From Theristus sp. LFF4_11 (lineage: Eukaryota; Nematoda; Chromadorea; Monhysterida; Xyalidae): 64,000 nucleotides of DNA. The stretch lies in the NCBI GenBank assembly GCA_030248135.1, contig JASANC010003253.1, positions 1 to 64,000 of the forward strand, in the 5' to 3' direction. Under the pieces are notes generated by a model. That model did no database searches, had not been told where the DNA came from, and saw only the letters and a list, made by a program, of their open reading frames with translations. Shown here piece by piece: positions 1 through 10,448 of this stretch (its first letter is position 1; every line of letters begins with the position of its first letter). Position numbers and translations under genes: made by a program.

Positions 1-228
1 ACCACCTGCAGCGTTGAAGACTAAGTGACAAGGTAAAGTCAAAGAAAATTTTTGTTGAACTTTCGAAAAATTATGCCAAAAACGGCATTTTCAGGGCACA
101 TTAAAGAAAAAATTTCAAAAATTTTTAATAAAAAAAATAAAAAAAAAATGCTCATTTTTTTTTACTTTTAAAAAAAAAAATAAAAAAAAAATTTTTTTTT
201 GAAGCTTACATCTCTAGGTACACCCCCC
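1..228. repeat. Partial interspersed element ending in ACATCTCTAG
   Basis: AT-rich repeat entering from outside the window and ending at the motif ACATCTCTAG. An inverted relative lies at about 42148-42360, where TAGAGATGT opens the element and the same internal block (GAACTTTCGAAAAATTATGCC) follows. That block recurs near 1095, 4050, 4450, 25515, 28560, 41400, 44620 and 46250, so it marks a dispersed family. No coding capacity is seen. Confidence 0.6.
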
Positions 229-601
229 CACCCCATGATAATTTTTTTGCTTAAATTTTGAAGGAAAAACGCTAAATGTTGCTGCAAAATCTTTAAAATT
301 ACAATGAAGATGGTCAAGTTATCATATATTCAGCTTATATTATAGACTTTATAGACAAAAAATCATGATATTCGAAAAAAACTTAAAAGAGTGTGCAGAA
401 AATTTTACTGTACTGTACGCCCACGGTACTGGTCGGTACTGGTTCGAAGAACCACATTTGATGTGCATTCGCCTCCCGAATGACTCCCGTATGGTGGAAC
501 TTTCCAGATTTTGTTTGGGTGACCTCACTTACCCCTTTTCCAAACCGTTACCATACCTCTTCTTGTGTTTTGTCCCCCATAACGTTACTAATTGTCCCCA
601 G

Positions 602-780
602 CTAGTACCGAAAACGAGGTTACCATAGGTTGGACCCCCCCTCACTTTTTGGTCGGCACCCCCCCCCCCCACGGCACCATACCCCCCCCCCCTTCGAAAA
701 TTGTTTTGGGCCCACGGTACTGCACCCCCCCCCCACGTGACGACACCCCCCCTCGAAAATTTGGTTTCGCCTTCGGTACT
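602..780. mobile_element. Short C/G-tract MITE with 8-bp target duplication
   Basis: A 179-base element begins CTAGTACCG and ends CGGTACT. It is flanked on both sides by GTCCCCAG (594-601 and 781-788), an 8-base duplication as made by hAT transposases. The paralogous sequence at about 1561-1600 lacks the element and has one near copy of the target (GTCTCCAG), so it is the empty site. The interior is runs of C separated by short spacers. Assignment to hAT rests on target-site length and terminal form only. Confidence 0.65.
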
Positions 781-788
781 GTCCCCAG

Positions 789-1645
789 CCCAAGTGAAAA
801 TACACATACCGCTTGAAATTCGATCAATTCTGATGATGTGTCGCGAGTCGCGACGGCAGTACACGAAACAGCAACCAGACAACCTGACAACGTAACGCTT
901 GCAAACGGAGCAGCTCGGATTCGGACGCTCAAATTTAGATTGCGAGGCGAATCGTCACATTATCTGCATCGGAAATGGTAAGCCAACCTTTGGGACGCTT
1001 AAAAACTTCATCGCAGATGTTGTTGAAGCCTGAAATCAGTCGATAAAACGGTCGAAAATGGACTGCTGACGGTTGTACGAGGTAATATCAAAGAAAATTT
1101 TTGTTAAACTTTCGAAAAATTGTGCCAAAATTGAGGTTTTCAAAGCATATTAGAAGAAAAATTGTCGATTTAAAAAAATCGGCATTTTTGTTTTTTAATC
1201 ACTTTAAAAAATGTTGATTTTTGTTTAACAACCCTAGGTGCACGGGATCGCACGGGTAATACCAAATTTTTGCCTTAGAAAAACACAGAAATTCTTGTAA
1301 AATACAGAATATTTTGTGTAAACAAGCTGCTTGTTTTGACAGAAACAACAAAATCTATGCAGGGACAGACACAAACGCATAGTTGTTCTAGGGGGGGGGC
1401 ACCCCCCACGTCTTCGGTGGTACTGGTTCGAAGAACCACATGTGATGTGCAAGCAACCGCCTCCCGAATGACTCCCGTATGCGGAACTTTCCAGATTTTG
1501 TTTGGGTGACCTCATTTACCTCTTTTCCAAACCGTTACCATACCTCTTCTTGTGTTTTGACCCCCATAACGTCACTAATTGTCTCCAGCCCAAGTGAAAA
1601 TACACATACCGGCTTGAAATTCGATCAATTCTGATGATGTGTCGC
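789..1645. repeat. Interspersed repeat block, relatives at 4228-4600, 25402-25600, 29500-29740 and 41300-41500
   Basis: This stretch holds a repeat recognised by a core reading CAGCTCGGA...GATGCATCGGAA-like sequence, then TTCGAAAAATTGTGCC, and an end reading TTTAACAACCCTA near 1222-1232. The second forward copy at 4228-4600 follows the Rep-B insertion, and reverse copies lie at 25402-25600 and 41300-41500. From about 1380 a C/G-tract remnant and a duplicate of the 430-600 segment follow. No gene is seen. Confidence 0.55.
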
Positions 1646-2185
1646 GACGGCAGTAGGGTTAGGGGGAAAAAAAAATCCGGATTTTTTTTTAAATTAAAAA
1701 AAAAATTTTAAAAAAAAAAAAATTTTTTTTACAAGTTAGGTTTGTTCGAAGCGTCTCGTCGAGCTGAGTTCATCTAGACTATTTTCAGAACGATCCGGAA
1801 AACTATAAGAGCGAAAATCGTGTTTTATTGAAATTATGTCCATTTCATAGAGGGAAAGTTGCATTTTCAACAGTAAAACAGGACAATTTTCGACGTGTAC
1901 TTGAATATTGAACCGTTCTTAGTTGTTCCTCTTTAGAAAATTACCAAAATTTGACTGTGTTCAAAAATTCCTGTTTGCTGTAGCTAAGTCGGCAACCCCT
2001 GTCGACCCGGTCGCCCCCCCCCCCCCCCCAAGACACTTACTTTCAGGTTCAACCAGCTATGCTATCTGCCACATGGCGAGAGCCCACTCTTCAAATCATC
2101 GTATCGAAAACACGTACCATGATTTCGCGATCACGTTGCGGGCAACTGACAGACGCAAGTTTAACACGTTAGTTTAGCTCAGCAC

Positions 2186-3693
2186 TAGGGATGGAGCCGG
2201 TTCCGGTCCGGATTCCGGATTCCGGCGCCTAAAATTGGATCCGGATTCCGGCGCAATTTTGCCGGATCCGGCCGGAATGGCCGAGACCCGCGAATTAACC
2301 AGTTGATTCCTCCGTTTCAGAGCTGTTCAATGGTTTGACAAATTTGTTTCGGTGCTTTGTTGGTTTTGTTGTTGTGCATTTGACATGTGATCAGTGAGCG
2401 TATCTTTAGTTTAGTGTTCTGTTCAATGGTAAATGGTTCACTGCTTTTGTCTTGAGTGGTAAACTTATGTGCAGCATCGTCCACTTTAAAAAACGTGGCT
2501 GCCAGCTTTTGGCCGACGTTGTTGATGAACAATAGCAGGTTTTTTTGAAATCAGCCATCTTCGTTGGTCATATTAAGTTAGCTGTCAAACAGTTGCTTTT
2601 TTGTGAGCCCCAGAACACCAGCGATTTTAACGACGTGTGTTACCGTGAGTGTGCGGAGGTGCCGTGATCCCCTAAAAGCCGATAAACCCCCCCCCCCAAC
2701 GACAAATCCACGAGACGACGAATCCATTTCAATGGTGTTGCCCGCCGTTTGCGCACTGAAGCAGCGCATCGAACAAGTCGATGCGAGTGGCACTGGTACG
2801 ACGAAAAAAACGCTGCTGACCAGCATCGACACACGCTTCAGTGTGCTTTTCCACAACGAATCCAACATCATGGCCACGTACGTTGGTCCGCGATTCAAGA
2901 ATACTGCAGTCGTCTTCGAAAATGAAGGCGCGATTCGTTGTGAACTACTTCACATTGCAAAGAAAATCTTGAAACGACCGGAGACGCCCACAAACTGCGA
3001 CGATACATCCGAGATCGCGAACAACGACGATGACGAAAGTGAACGCGAGCCCGAACCAAAAAAGAAATCGACTGGCCTCTTCGGAGGCATCGAGTTTCAC
3101 GCTGCGCGACCGCGCAACCCGTCAAGCGAATCCAGTCTCGATGACGAACTGCGCGGCGAAATGAATCTGTACTAGTCGGATGATTTTATTGACGAACCGG
3201 ACAAAAGTGGACAAAACTGATGCAAGACTTTTGGCGGCTGAACTCGTCTAAATACCCCAAACTATCGACAATCGCGCGCAGATACCTGGCACCGCTACCA
3301 ACAAGCGTGGCAAGCAACGAATGTTCTCTGAAGCCAGGCAGGTGTGTGTACAGCCAATCTCGTCTGTCAACTCAGAACGCCGAAAAGGTCATGTTTCTGA
3401 ATGGAGTGTTGGCAGCACTTGATTATCCCTATGCGATATGAATTTTGTCAATTGTTGTTGTTGTAATTTTTGGTTGGTTCACGTGCTGTGTCTTGCTGAC
3501 TTTGTTTCTGTGTCTGTGCTGTTTTATGCTGAAAATGTGATGAAGAAGCGACGAAATGTGCGTAGATGTTTTTTAGATATAAAAAGGCCATTCCGGTCCG
3601 GATTCCGGCAATTTTTGCCGGATCCGGCCCGGCCGGAATGGGCTTTTGCCGGATCCGGCCCGGATTCCGGCAAATTTGTCGGATCCATCCCTA
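2186..3693 (+). mobile_element. Defective hAT transposon, copy 1, nested in Rep-B
   Basis: A 1508-base insertion runs from TAGGGATGGA to TCCATCCCTA, perfect 10-base inverted ends, with CTCAGCAC duplicated on both sides (2178-2185 and 3694-3701). Uninterrupted versions of the host repeat at about 43680-43715 and, inverted, about 47855-47875 give the empty site. Both ends are rich in CCGGAT/ATCCGG words that could act as subterminal transposase sites (inference). The interior keeps only the C-terminal part of a hAT transposase. Copy 2 is at 20955-22407 in the other orientation. Confidence 0.9.
2603..3441 (+). pseudogene. hAT-family transposase remnant (C-terminal half), copy 1
   Basis: One reading frame covers 2603-3175 (about 190 codons). 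A second at about 3220-3441 carries the hAT C-terminal dimerisation region: a Trp followed by SKYPKLSTIARRYLAPL, then TSVAS and an RLSTQNAEKVMFLN stretch. The usual SER-FS core is damaged here and reads SNECSLKPG. The zinc-finger N-terminus and the first catalytic region of a full-length transposase (about 600-700 residues) are absent, and the two parts are separated by a stop. The element is an internal-deletion derivative and cannot encode an active enzyme. Confidence 0.8.
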
Positions 3694-4219
3694 CTCAGCA
3701 CGCAAGTTTTAACATGTGGCCATGTTATCGGGTATCTGAAAAACGGTCGTGTGATGTGGTATTAACCAACATCCCCGCTCCAATTGTTTAACAATATATC
3801 GCACAACTCCATTGTAGACCTATAACGTACGCCAATCAACAAGATATCATGTTCATCTCATGGCCTACCGACTGAAAAAACATGTTCTAAGTTGCAAGAA
3901 AACGATTTCTGAAACGATATTTCAATTCAGTTAAGTCATTTCAACGCTAAAAATTGACTCTAGAAGTCATCCAAATCGAAAAACATGGAGTACGTCGGTC
4001 AAAATGACCAAATAATGACATGTACCTAAGCACACAAAGAAGTTGGGAAGAAAATTTGGTTTGAACTTTCAAAAAATTATGCCATAAATCGAATTTTCAG
4101 AGCAAAGTAGAAGAAAAATTTTTCAAAATTTTTTTTTAAGTTTGAAAAAAAAATCCAAATTTAAAAAAAAAAACGAAAAAAAAATAAAAAAATTTTTTTT
4201 TTCAAAGCCTCTAACCCTA

Positions 4220-4690
4220 GACGGCAGTACACGAAACAGCAACCAGACAACGTAACGCTTGCAAACGTAGCAGCTCGGACGCTCAAATTTAAATTGCGAG
4301 GCGAATCGTCACCTTATCTGCATCGGAAATGGTAAGCCAACCTTTGGGACGCTTAAAAACTTTATCGCAGATGTTGTTGACGCCTGAAATCAGCCGGTAA
4401 AACGATCCAAAATGGACTGCTGACGGGTTTACGAGGTAATATCAAAGAAAATTTTTGTTAAACTTTCGAAAAATTGTGCCAAAATTGAGGTGAGGTTTTC
4501 AGACGAGCATATTAGAGGAAAATTTTTCGAATTAAAAAAAATCGGCATTTTTTGTTTTTTAATCTCTTTTTTAAATTTTGATTTTTGTTTAACAACCCTA
4601 CGTACCACCGCTAGGCGCTAACCGCTACCCTCAAATAAATTGAGAAATTGAATTGAGAAACGCCACAACAACCAACTTCAGGCGTTCACC
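4220..4690. repeat. Continuation of the repeat block interrupted by Rep-B, up to PGAM5
   Basis: After the right target duplication of Rep-B the sequence resumes the same repeat as 850-1232 (TACACGAAACAGCAACC onward), ending near 4600 with TTTAACAACCCTA. The remaining ~90 bases before the PGAM5 ATG show no repeat and probably hold its promoter and 5' leader. I see no clear TATA box. Confidence 0.5.
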
Positions 4691-4708
4691 GTGAAACCCA
4701 GAATAACC

Positions 4709-7487
4709 ATGTGGAGACGAGCACTGCGTTGTGCGGCGGCCGTTGCCGTTCCGGCAGGCGCATTGGCCATTGGTGGTGTCTGCGTCGGCTCATCTAACTG
4801 GGCAGAACCTCTTTCTTCTCTGCCATTTGCCCGTCGTTTTTATGTGCACGCTGCCGAGGCCGTTTCGGACACTCAACAGACGAGTGCCTCCGGTGACATT
4901 GGCGATGCCTCAACCACTGCTCGACTGTTGCAGGTACTTTTGTTTTATTTTACACGGTCAGTTCAGTTTTCTTTGTCATTATTACTTGCTTGCCCATACA
5001 CCATAGTTGTTCTTGTTCTTGGGGGGGCCTGCCCTGGGGGGCCGCCCCCCCCCCCAAAATTTTCAAATCTATCCTCTATCAAGCAGGTTTTTTTCGGCTC
5101 AGCTATTACCGTATTACCTCTAATAAACCCCCATGGGGGTTTATTTCTTCAGCGACTTCTGGGGGTGGGGGTTTATTTTTGGGGGGGGTTTATTTACAAA
5201 CAAATTCTAGGGGTGGGGGTTTGTTGAAAAAATGGCAAAAATACCTTGCATGGCAGGCAAGAAAGTCACAGAAACTTCTACTTTTCACAGAGATTTCCTT
5301 TTGTAACAGCCTTTTGTAATGAAATTACCACTAACTCATCCCTTAGGGGCCTATGGTAGCACAATTTCACCAATGTCACTGCATTCAGCCACTGAATTCG
5401 CTAGGTATGTTTCAAACAGGTTTCTAATAAACCCCCATGGGGGTTTATTTTTGGGGGGGGAGGATTATTTGGAAACTTGTCGAGGGGGTGGGGGTTTATT
5501 TTTGGGGGGGGGGGTTTAATTTTGGGGGGGGGGGGTTTAATAGAGGTAATACGGTATCTATCTAAAAAAATTCTCAGCCAGCCAGCTATCTGTCTGAAAA
5601 ATTTTTGTTTTCGAAGACATCAAAATAAGTCAATTTTTGACCAAATTGGCCATTTTTGATCGTAATTCTTGAAAATTTCGCTAATTTTAGGTAAAATACG
5701 CGTTTATACTAAACTTATAGTGCATTGTCACCATTATTTTGCTCTTTTTATAGCTTTTTAGCGTTTTAGCTATCTGTCTATCAAATTTCAAAATTTTGAC
5801 TGCCCCCCCGCGCCCCCCCCCCAAAATTTTCCAGCTATCTTATCTATCTGGAAAATTTGCTCCAGCTATCTATATCGCCCCCCCCCCCAACCCCTCGGCT
5901 CTGGAACAACTATGCCATACACTCCTTCATCCGGTCTCAACGGGGCACAGGCCATAGTCTACCCAAGTCATCACGAGGGTGCAGAACATCACCTTGACCT
6001 TGCTGAGGCTCAACCGCGGTTTTGTTTTAAAATTCGAATGTGCTGTCTTTTTGCAAGAACAAGCAAAACATGGTTTTGATTTTCTTGATTTTTCATTCAG
6101 TTGCTGAAAGTGTTCGAAACGGAAACACCAACTGCAAGCGTGTCTGTGCAGCCGATGCCGTCAACCAAATGGCAATCCAACTGGGATAGGTGCGAGCTCC
6201 TCATTTGTGTCGTTGTTCGCTTTCTGTTCTGTTCTCTGTTGTTTTACATGTTGCCGTTTTATGTTTGTCTGTCAGTCAGCATTTTTTTGCAGCCGAGAAC
6301 CGGAAAGTCTGATCAAACCAGAGAAACTGCAGAAAATGTCGCCGAAGGAAAGAGCGGAAGCATTGGAGAAACTAAAACCGAAAGGTACGCGACATCTGAT
6401 CTTGATCAGGCACGGCCAATATAACATGGAGGCAGACAAGGATGGAGACAAGTCGTTAACAGTCATGGGTTCGTTTATCTTTCAGTGTTGTGCTTTCAGT
6501 CAAGTTTTCAAAGTTGTTGAAAAGGTTGTATATAGGTATGAAAGAAACAAGTTTTTCAGGCCGCGAGCAAGCGGAGCTGACCGGAAAGCGTCTGAATGAT
6601 TTGAACGTAAACTACACGCGGATGATACATTCGTCGATGAAACGAGCCCTTGAGACAGCAGATATAATTGCGAGCAAGTTTACGGTGTCGTTGGTTAGGT
6701 CCGGTGATGCAATGCTGGAAGAGGGCGCCCCGTTTCCACCGGAGCCGTCGCTGGGACATTGGCGACCAGCCGCTAAAGTAAGCACTCACTATTTCTGTAT
6801 TCGTTCAAAGTCATTTTGTTGAGCGATAAAATTTTCAAACATCTGAACAGAATAGCGCTTTGATTGGCCATTGACTGAATTTTCGTGAACGTGAACTTTC
6901 GTTGAGGAGTTCTTGACGGATGGCACGCGCATCGAGGCAGCTTTCCGCAAATATTTCCACCGCGCTGATCCCGATCAAGAGAGTGACACGGTTGATGTGC
7001 TCGTATGCCATGGAAATGTCATTCGATATTTCGTCTGCAGGTGAACTCGCGAAATGGCCCAGCTGGTTGCTGGCGTTGTTGTTGTTATTGCTGCTGACGC
7101 ATCGCGTGTGGGCAGTGCTTTCGCTGTCTTGTCTCATTGCTTGCTTCTGAATGACACCACAAAAGCACCCCAATAGTTGCAAACGTGGCGCAAATTTATG
7201 CCTTGCAAAAACTTTGGTTTTCTTTTTCGTTTTTATCCTAATTGCACCCCGGTGGTCATATACTCATGAATTCAGTTTTGATCTCTCCGTTGAGTGTCCA
7301 CAAGCCAAACATAACATTGATGTACTCGTGTTGCAGAGCACTTCAATTTCCACCGGAGGGTTGGCTGCGGCTGTCACTGGCAAATTGCTCAATCACTTGG
7401 ATCATGATTCGCCCGAGCGGTCGTGTGGTCGTAAAATCATTCGGCGACTCCGGCCATTTACCACCAAATCTTGTTACATTCAGCTGA
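4709..7487 (+). CDS. PGAM5: PGAM5-like mitochondrial serine/threonine phosphatase
   Basis: Phosphoglycerate-mutase-fold phosphatase of the mitochondrial membrane; the family dephosphorylates Ser/Thr residues in mitochondrial quality control and cell death. Six predicted exons: 4709-4933, 6101-6189, 6293-6468, 6560-6777, 6907-7040, 7337-7487. They join in consistent phase to 330 residues (human about 289). A hydrophobic N-terminal segment (about residues 7-28) fits the membrane anchor. An NWD motif near residue 104 precedes the catalytic LIRHGQ, where human has [32 protein letters not shown], the second catalytic His in VCHGNVIRY, and [15 protein letters not shown] all match. The start is the first ATG in frame; a GTG six codons upstream is less likely. 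Intron 1 (1.17 kb) carries two nested MITEs. The exon 5 acceptor (TTCGTTGAG) is weak but is the one that keeps frame. Confidence 0.93.
5002..5914. mobile_element. hAT-like MITE with CATAGTTGTTC ends, in PGAM5 intron 1
   Basis: The element opens CATAGTTGTTC and closes GAACAACTATG, perfect 11-base inverted ends, and is bracketed by CCATACAC on both sides (4994-5001 and 5915-5922). The 8-base duplication points to a hAT-type transposase. Inside are G and C runs, a GATAG/CTATC-rich segment (5560-5880), and a nested TA-inserting MITE. A relative with the same ends lies at 46913-47732, and diverged pieces occur near 1380, 29390 and 49780-50160. No protein is encoded. Confidence 0.8.
5109..5554. mobile_element. 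Foldback MITE with TA target duplication, nested
   Basis: A 446-base element begins CCGTATTACCTCTAATAAAC and ends with its near-perfect complement, flanked by TA on both sides (5107-5108 and 5555-5556), as in Tc1/mariner-type insertion. Just inside each end lie short CCCCCATGGGGG palindromes with AATAAA/TTTATT shoulders. The inverted relative at 43917-44360 supports the same borders. It sits inside the 5002-5914 element, so it is the younger insertion. Confidence 0.8.
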
Positions 7488-8524
7488 TCGATGGATGCAC
7501 GTCTAGCGACAAACTGTTTGCATTACACTGGGCTGTCTTTTATTGGTTCTGCGACACAATACACTGTCTAATTGCTACCCACATCACCAGGTGCAAACGC
7601 ACTGTGTCGCAGAACAAAACATTTGCCACGTAAAATTAGTGGCATTTGAATTTGAATAGTTTTGTGGCTCTGATACACCGCATGTTGTTCTTTGTCAAGT
7701 GCAGGTATTATTTTGTTTTGTTTTTTTTCTTGTGATTTGGTTTGTGATCTGCGTGATTTTCCGTTTTTTGTCCCGTTTTTATGCAGTACAAGGGTTGATA
7801 AACTCTAACTCAAAACTGTTCATCGATTTCATGGTCAATATGCTGCATTAGCCACCAATCATTTTCAGAGATAGTTGTCATCTCAGTCACATAGTTTTGA
7901 ATTGTGTTCTGAAGTCTAATTTGAACTCAGAGAAAATTCCTTTCTTTGCTGGGTTGGAAAGTGTTTTTTTTAATTTCGCGCAGTATCGGTGATTATTTTA
8001 CCGAGCGTCTTTGGGCGTTTACGTTATGTCTTGTTCAGTATCTTTTTCTGGGTTCTGCGAGTCAATGCGTTTACCTTTTGACGAAAAAAATGGAAATTAG
8101 TTATGAAACTGTTTCCCTATCCATGCGGCAATGTGCGCATTTAGTCGCAGAACTAAAAGAAAAGATTGATTCATGAACAAAAAAGTTTGAGCACAACATT
8201 CACGAGGGCAACTTTATTGCTTGCTTGTACGGTATTACACTGTCTTCTTCACTCAGTTTTCCTAGGGTGGGGGTCAATTTTATAAAACCTGGCAGTCCAA
8301 TAGTGCTCACCACTGCGTCTGAATAAATTCATGAATCTTTTTTTTCTCAAATCACGTTGAAAAAAAACAGAGATTGTTGCATCAGTTTGTGTGAAAAATA
8401 GCCGGAACTGTGATGTTTTGTAACTTTATTCGGGTGCTCAGTAGTGTAGCACTACTGGACCAGCAAACTTTTATAAAACTGGCCTCCAGCAACAAACAGC
8501 AACTTACCATTACGATTTCAGAAA
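7488..8524. other. Intergenic, one dispersed-repeat copy
   Basis: No gene is recognised. A short dispersed repeat lies at about 8105-8165 (words ATGCGGCAATG and GTCGCAGAACTAAAAGAAA). Relatives are at about 9000-9035, 18240-18303, 52748-52795 and 63778-63825. The rest is AT-rich and low in complexity; the PGAM5 3' untranslated region presumably lies at its left end. Confidence 0.5.
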
Positions 8525-8774
8525 ATGTCACGAACGCTGCCGGTGAAAAGGAAGCTGTTGAAAGTGAAAGACTTCAGGCCGGCCGTGCAGCTGATCGAGG
8601 CCGAGCACGACTACGCGCGCGTGTCCGTCGGCGTCGCGCTGCGTCACCACGACTACGAGGCCGTCTCGAGCGCTTGGGCGCAGCCCGTCCAGTTGGCACG
8701 CTCCGAGACACACGTCGCCGCCGTACTCGGAGACGCTCTTGGTGGGTTGGCCGACCAACAGGCCGCTATGTCCG
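8525..8774 (+). CDS. Candidate coding exon of unrecognised protein
   Basis: An ATG at 8525 opens a GC-rich, stop-free frame of about 83 codons that ends at a GTGTGT donor near 8775. It is rich in Ala, Val, Arg and His, with stretches such as EAEHDYARVSVGVALRHHDY and VAAVLGDALGGLADQQAAM that look helical. Base composition matches nearby true exons and differs from the flanks. I recognise no family, and I could not find a downstream partner exon with matching phase; the following sequence is a retrotransposon relic. It could be the 5' exon of the gene ending at 10448, but phase does not prove this. Confidence 0.35.
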
Positions 8775-9114
8775 GTGTGTGTCTATTTGCAACAGAAGTT
8801 TACGACTGCGAAATTTGTATCAGGCTATATTAGCTTCTTGTTGGTTCATCGGCTCATTGCGCGCATTCTAGAAATGAATGGGCTCGATCCCCGAACGCAC
8901 AAACAAACGCTACCTCTCAGTCCACGAGGGTGACGCGATAATTCAAGATTCGTAAAGTGTCACTGAAGCGATGAATTGCCGCATGAAGCATGGCCTGATG
9001 TCCTTTCCACGTCTGCAACGCGTTGAGTCACAACCAAGTTTATAGAAATGCTATGATATTGATAAACATATAGAAGGCAGCGATCGTTGTTGGCTGCCGT
9101 CGGTCGCTGGGGAT

Positions 9115-9747
9115 TTGAAGCAGAGCGCCACGGTTGTAGGGCCCACGCCACCCGACGCACACTCTGCTCCACCGAAGGCCAAACGACGCCGAAAGCAACC
9201 GAACGAGGTGTTCCAGAGTTCCGCGGAAAACCCGCGTCTGGATGAGGCAATATACCAGGTGTTCAAGAAGATCACGGACACCGAGAAGAGCAGTCGACCA
9301 CTTGGCAGCTCGATGCGCCCCGTCGACGGATGGGCGAAGCCGTGTCGTTGGCGTTTGCGACCGAGGTCGCCGGTTCCACTTCGAGGAAGCGCCAACATCG
9401 GAACCAGCGTCCACAGCGTGTCTGTCGCGGACGTCATTGCACGGTGTCCGGCGAACCCTGTGCTCAACGCGCCAGCGCCACCCATCTCATTGACTGAGCG
9501 CCAACTGCCACGCTACACGAGGCGTCGATTGGCACAACTGCGGTCGGGCTACTGTTCGATGTTGGCGTCATACCAGCACAAGATAGACAGCCGATGTCCA
9601 GCGCGATGCCCACTCTGCAACGACGCTGACGAAGACGTTCGCCACATCTTCACGTGTCCTGTTCGAGCGCTCGACGTCGTCGCGCGAGACCTGTGGGACC
9701 AGCCGGCACAGGTCGCGAAGGCACTGCGTCTGCCGACGGAACAATAA
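9115..9747 (+). pseudogene. Non-LTR retrotransposon reverse-transcriptase C-terminal relic
   Basis: An open frame of about 210 codons whose last 100 residues match the C-terminal end of jockey/I-like retrotransposon polyproteins: LPRYTRRRLAQLRSGYC, then the zinc-knuckle pattern C-x3-C-x2-C with a downstream H and C (CPLCNDADEDVRHIFTCP), then LWDQPAQVAKAL. The polymerase YxDD region and the endonuclease are absent. The first half is Pro/Ala/Arg-rich and is probably linker. It ends just before a CAGCAGCAG/AACAAC microsatellite that may mark the element tail. The frame is intact, so recent insertion or co-option is possible; the missing domains make an active element impossible. Confidence 0.7.
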
Positions 9748-9779
9748 TCAGCAGCAGCACGGCAACAAACAACAACAAC

Positions 9780-10448
9780 ATGCGCCCCGTCGACCAGGTG
9801 GCGACCTTGTTCGGCTGTAGCGTCGCCACCGTGTACCGCGCCGTTGGTCAGTTCTGCACAGCTGAAAGTGCATATTTCAGCAAGTAATCATCAATTTCAT
9901 GCAAGTTTCCTTCGCTGCTTCGAACAGGCATAACAGATGAACTTAGCCTCTAGGATTGGCAAAAACCTTCAGGTGTTTAGGAATGGGCCTAAAATGTTGC
10001 AATTTGGTGCGGTGCGGTTAAAAACACCGTTTGAGAGTCACTGCGTATTCCGCGCTCCGTGGTACACCATATTCTCGTTCTGCTCTGCGGAGGCACATAC
10101 AATTGAGTTTTCTTAATTGAATTTTCAAACTGAGCAGGTGCAAATTGCGAACAACACGTTGGAATGCTTGGCGTTGCAGGTCGCTGTCAACGGAGGGTGC
10201 GCGAGACGGGCTCGTTCAAAACGAAGATCTTTGCTCGCGGCGCCACCAGCAACTGGCGCAACTCGGTCAGCGACGAGACGCTCGCTAAAATCGGCCGTCT
10301 CGTGCACGAACGATTCACGGCCACCAGCAAAAGGCCGACGCTCAAGAAAGTGCAGCAGACAATCCGCCAAGAAATACCGCAAACTGATTACCCGTTCACG
10401 TCGCTGTCGACGTTGGCGCGCGTGCTGAAACACTTGAAATTCAAGTGA
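9780..10448 (+). CDS. Small helix-turn-helix protein, transposase-DNA-binding-like
   Basis: Two predicted exons, 9780-9846 and 10180-10448, join in phase to 111 residues. The N-terminus (VATLFGCSVATVYRAVG) is a helix-turn-helix of the type opening Tc1/pogo/IS630-like transposases, followed by RVRETGSF, the usual link to the second DNA-binding unit. The C-terminal part (GRLVHERF...RPTLKKVQQTIRQE...SLSTLARVLKHLKFK) fits a winged-helix second domain. No DDE catalytic domain follows; the frame stops at TGA. It is either a transposase N-terminal remnant or a domesticated DNA-binding protein. The frame stays open upstream of the chosen ATG through an AAC run, so the true start may be earlier. Confidence 0.55.

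Larger units (their letters stand above)
1654..4219 (+). mobile_element. Rep-B: hAT-like non-autonomous element (about 1.05 kb without its nested hAT)
   Basis: The element runs from TAGGGTTAGGGGG to CTCTAACCCTA, with short inverted ends, and is bounded by GACGGCAG on both sides (1646-1653 and 4220-4227), an exact 8-base duplication. The empty target (GCGACGGCAGTACACG) survives in the related repeat near 847-862. Removing the hAT copy at 2186-3693 leaves about 1.05 kb with no long ORF. Relatives lie at 43200-44768 and, inverted, at about 46168-48353, with an inverted shorter derivative in SLC33A1 intron 3. It is probably mobilised by a hAT transposase supplied elsewhere (inference). Confidence 0.7.

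Noticed and set aside
529..932. Several overlapping ORFs rich in Gly or Pro (also at 25675-26470, 44766-45598, 45694-46150 and 46506-46912)
   Set aside because: They are translations of C/G homopolymer runs, open in several frames on both strands at once, and lie inside non-coding MITEs.
4691..4708. GTG at 4691 as the PGAM5 start
   Set aside because: It is in frame but is not ATG; the ATG at 4709 directly precedes a normal Arg-containing hydrophobic anchor.
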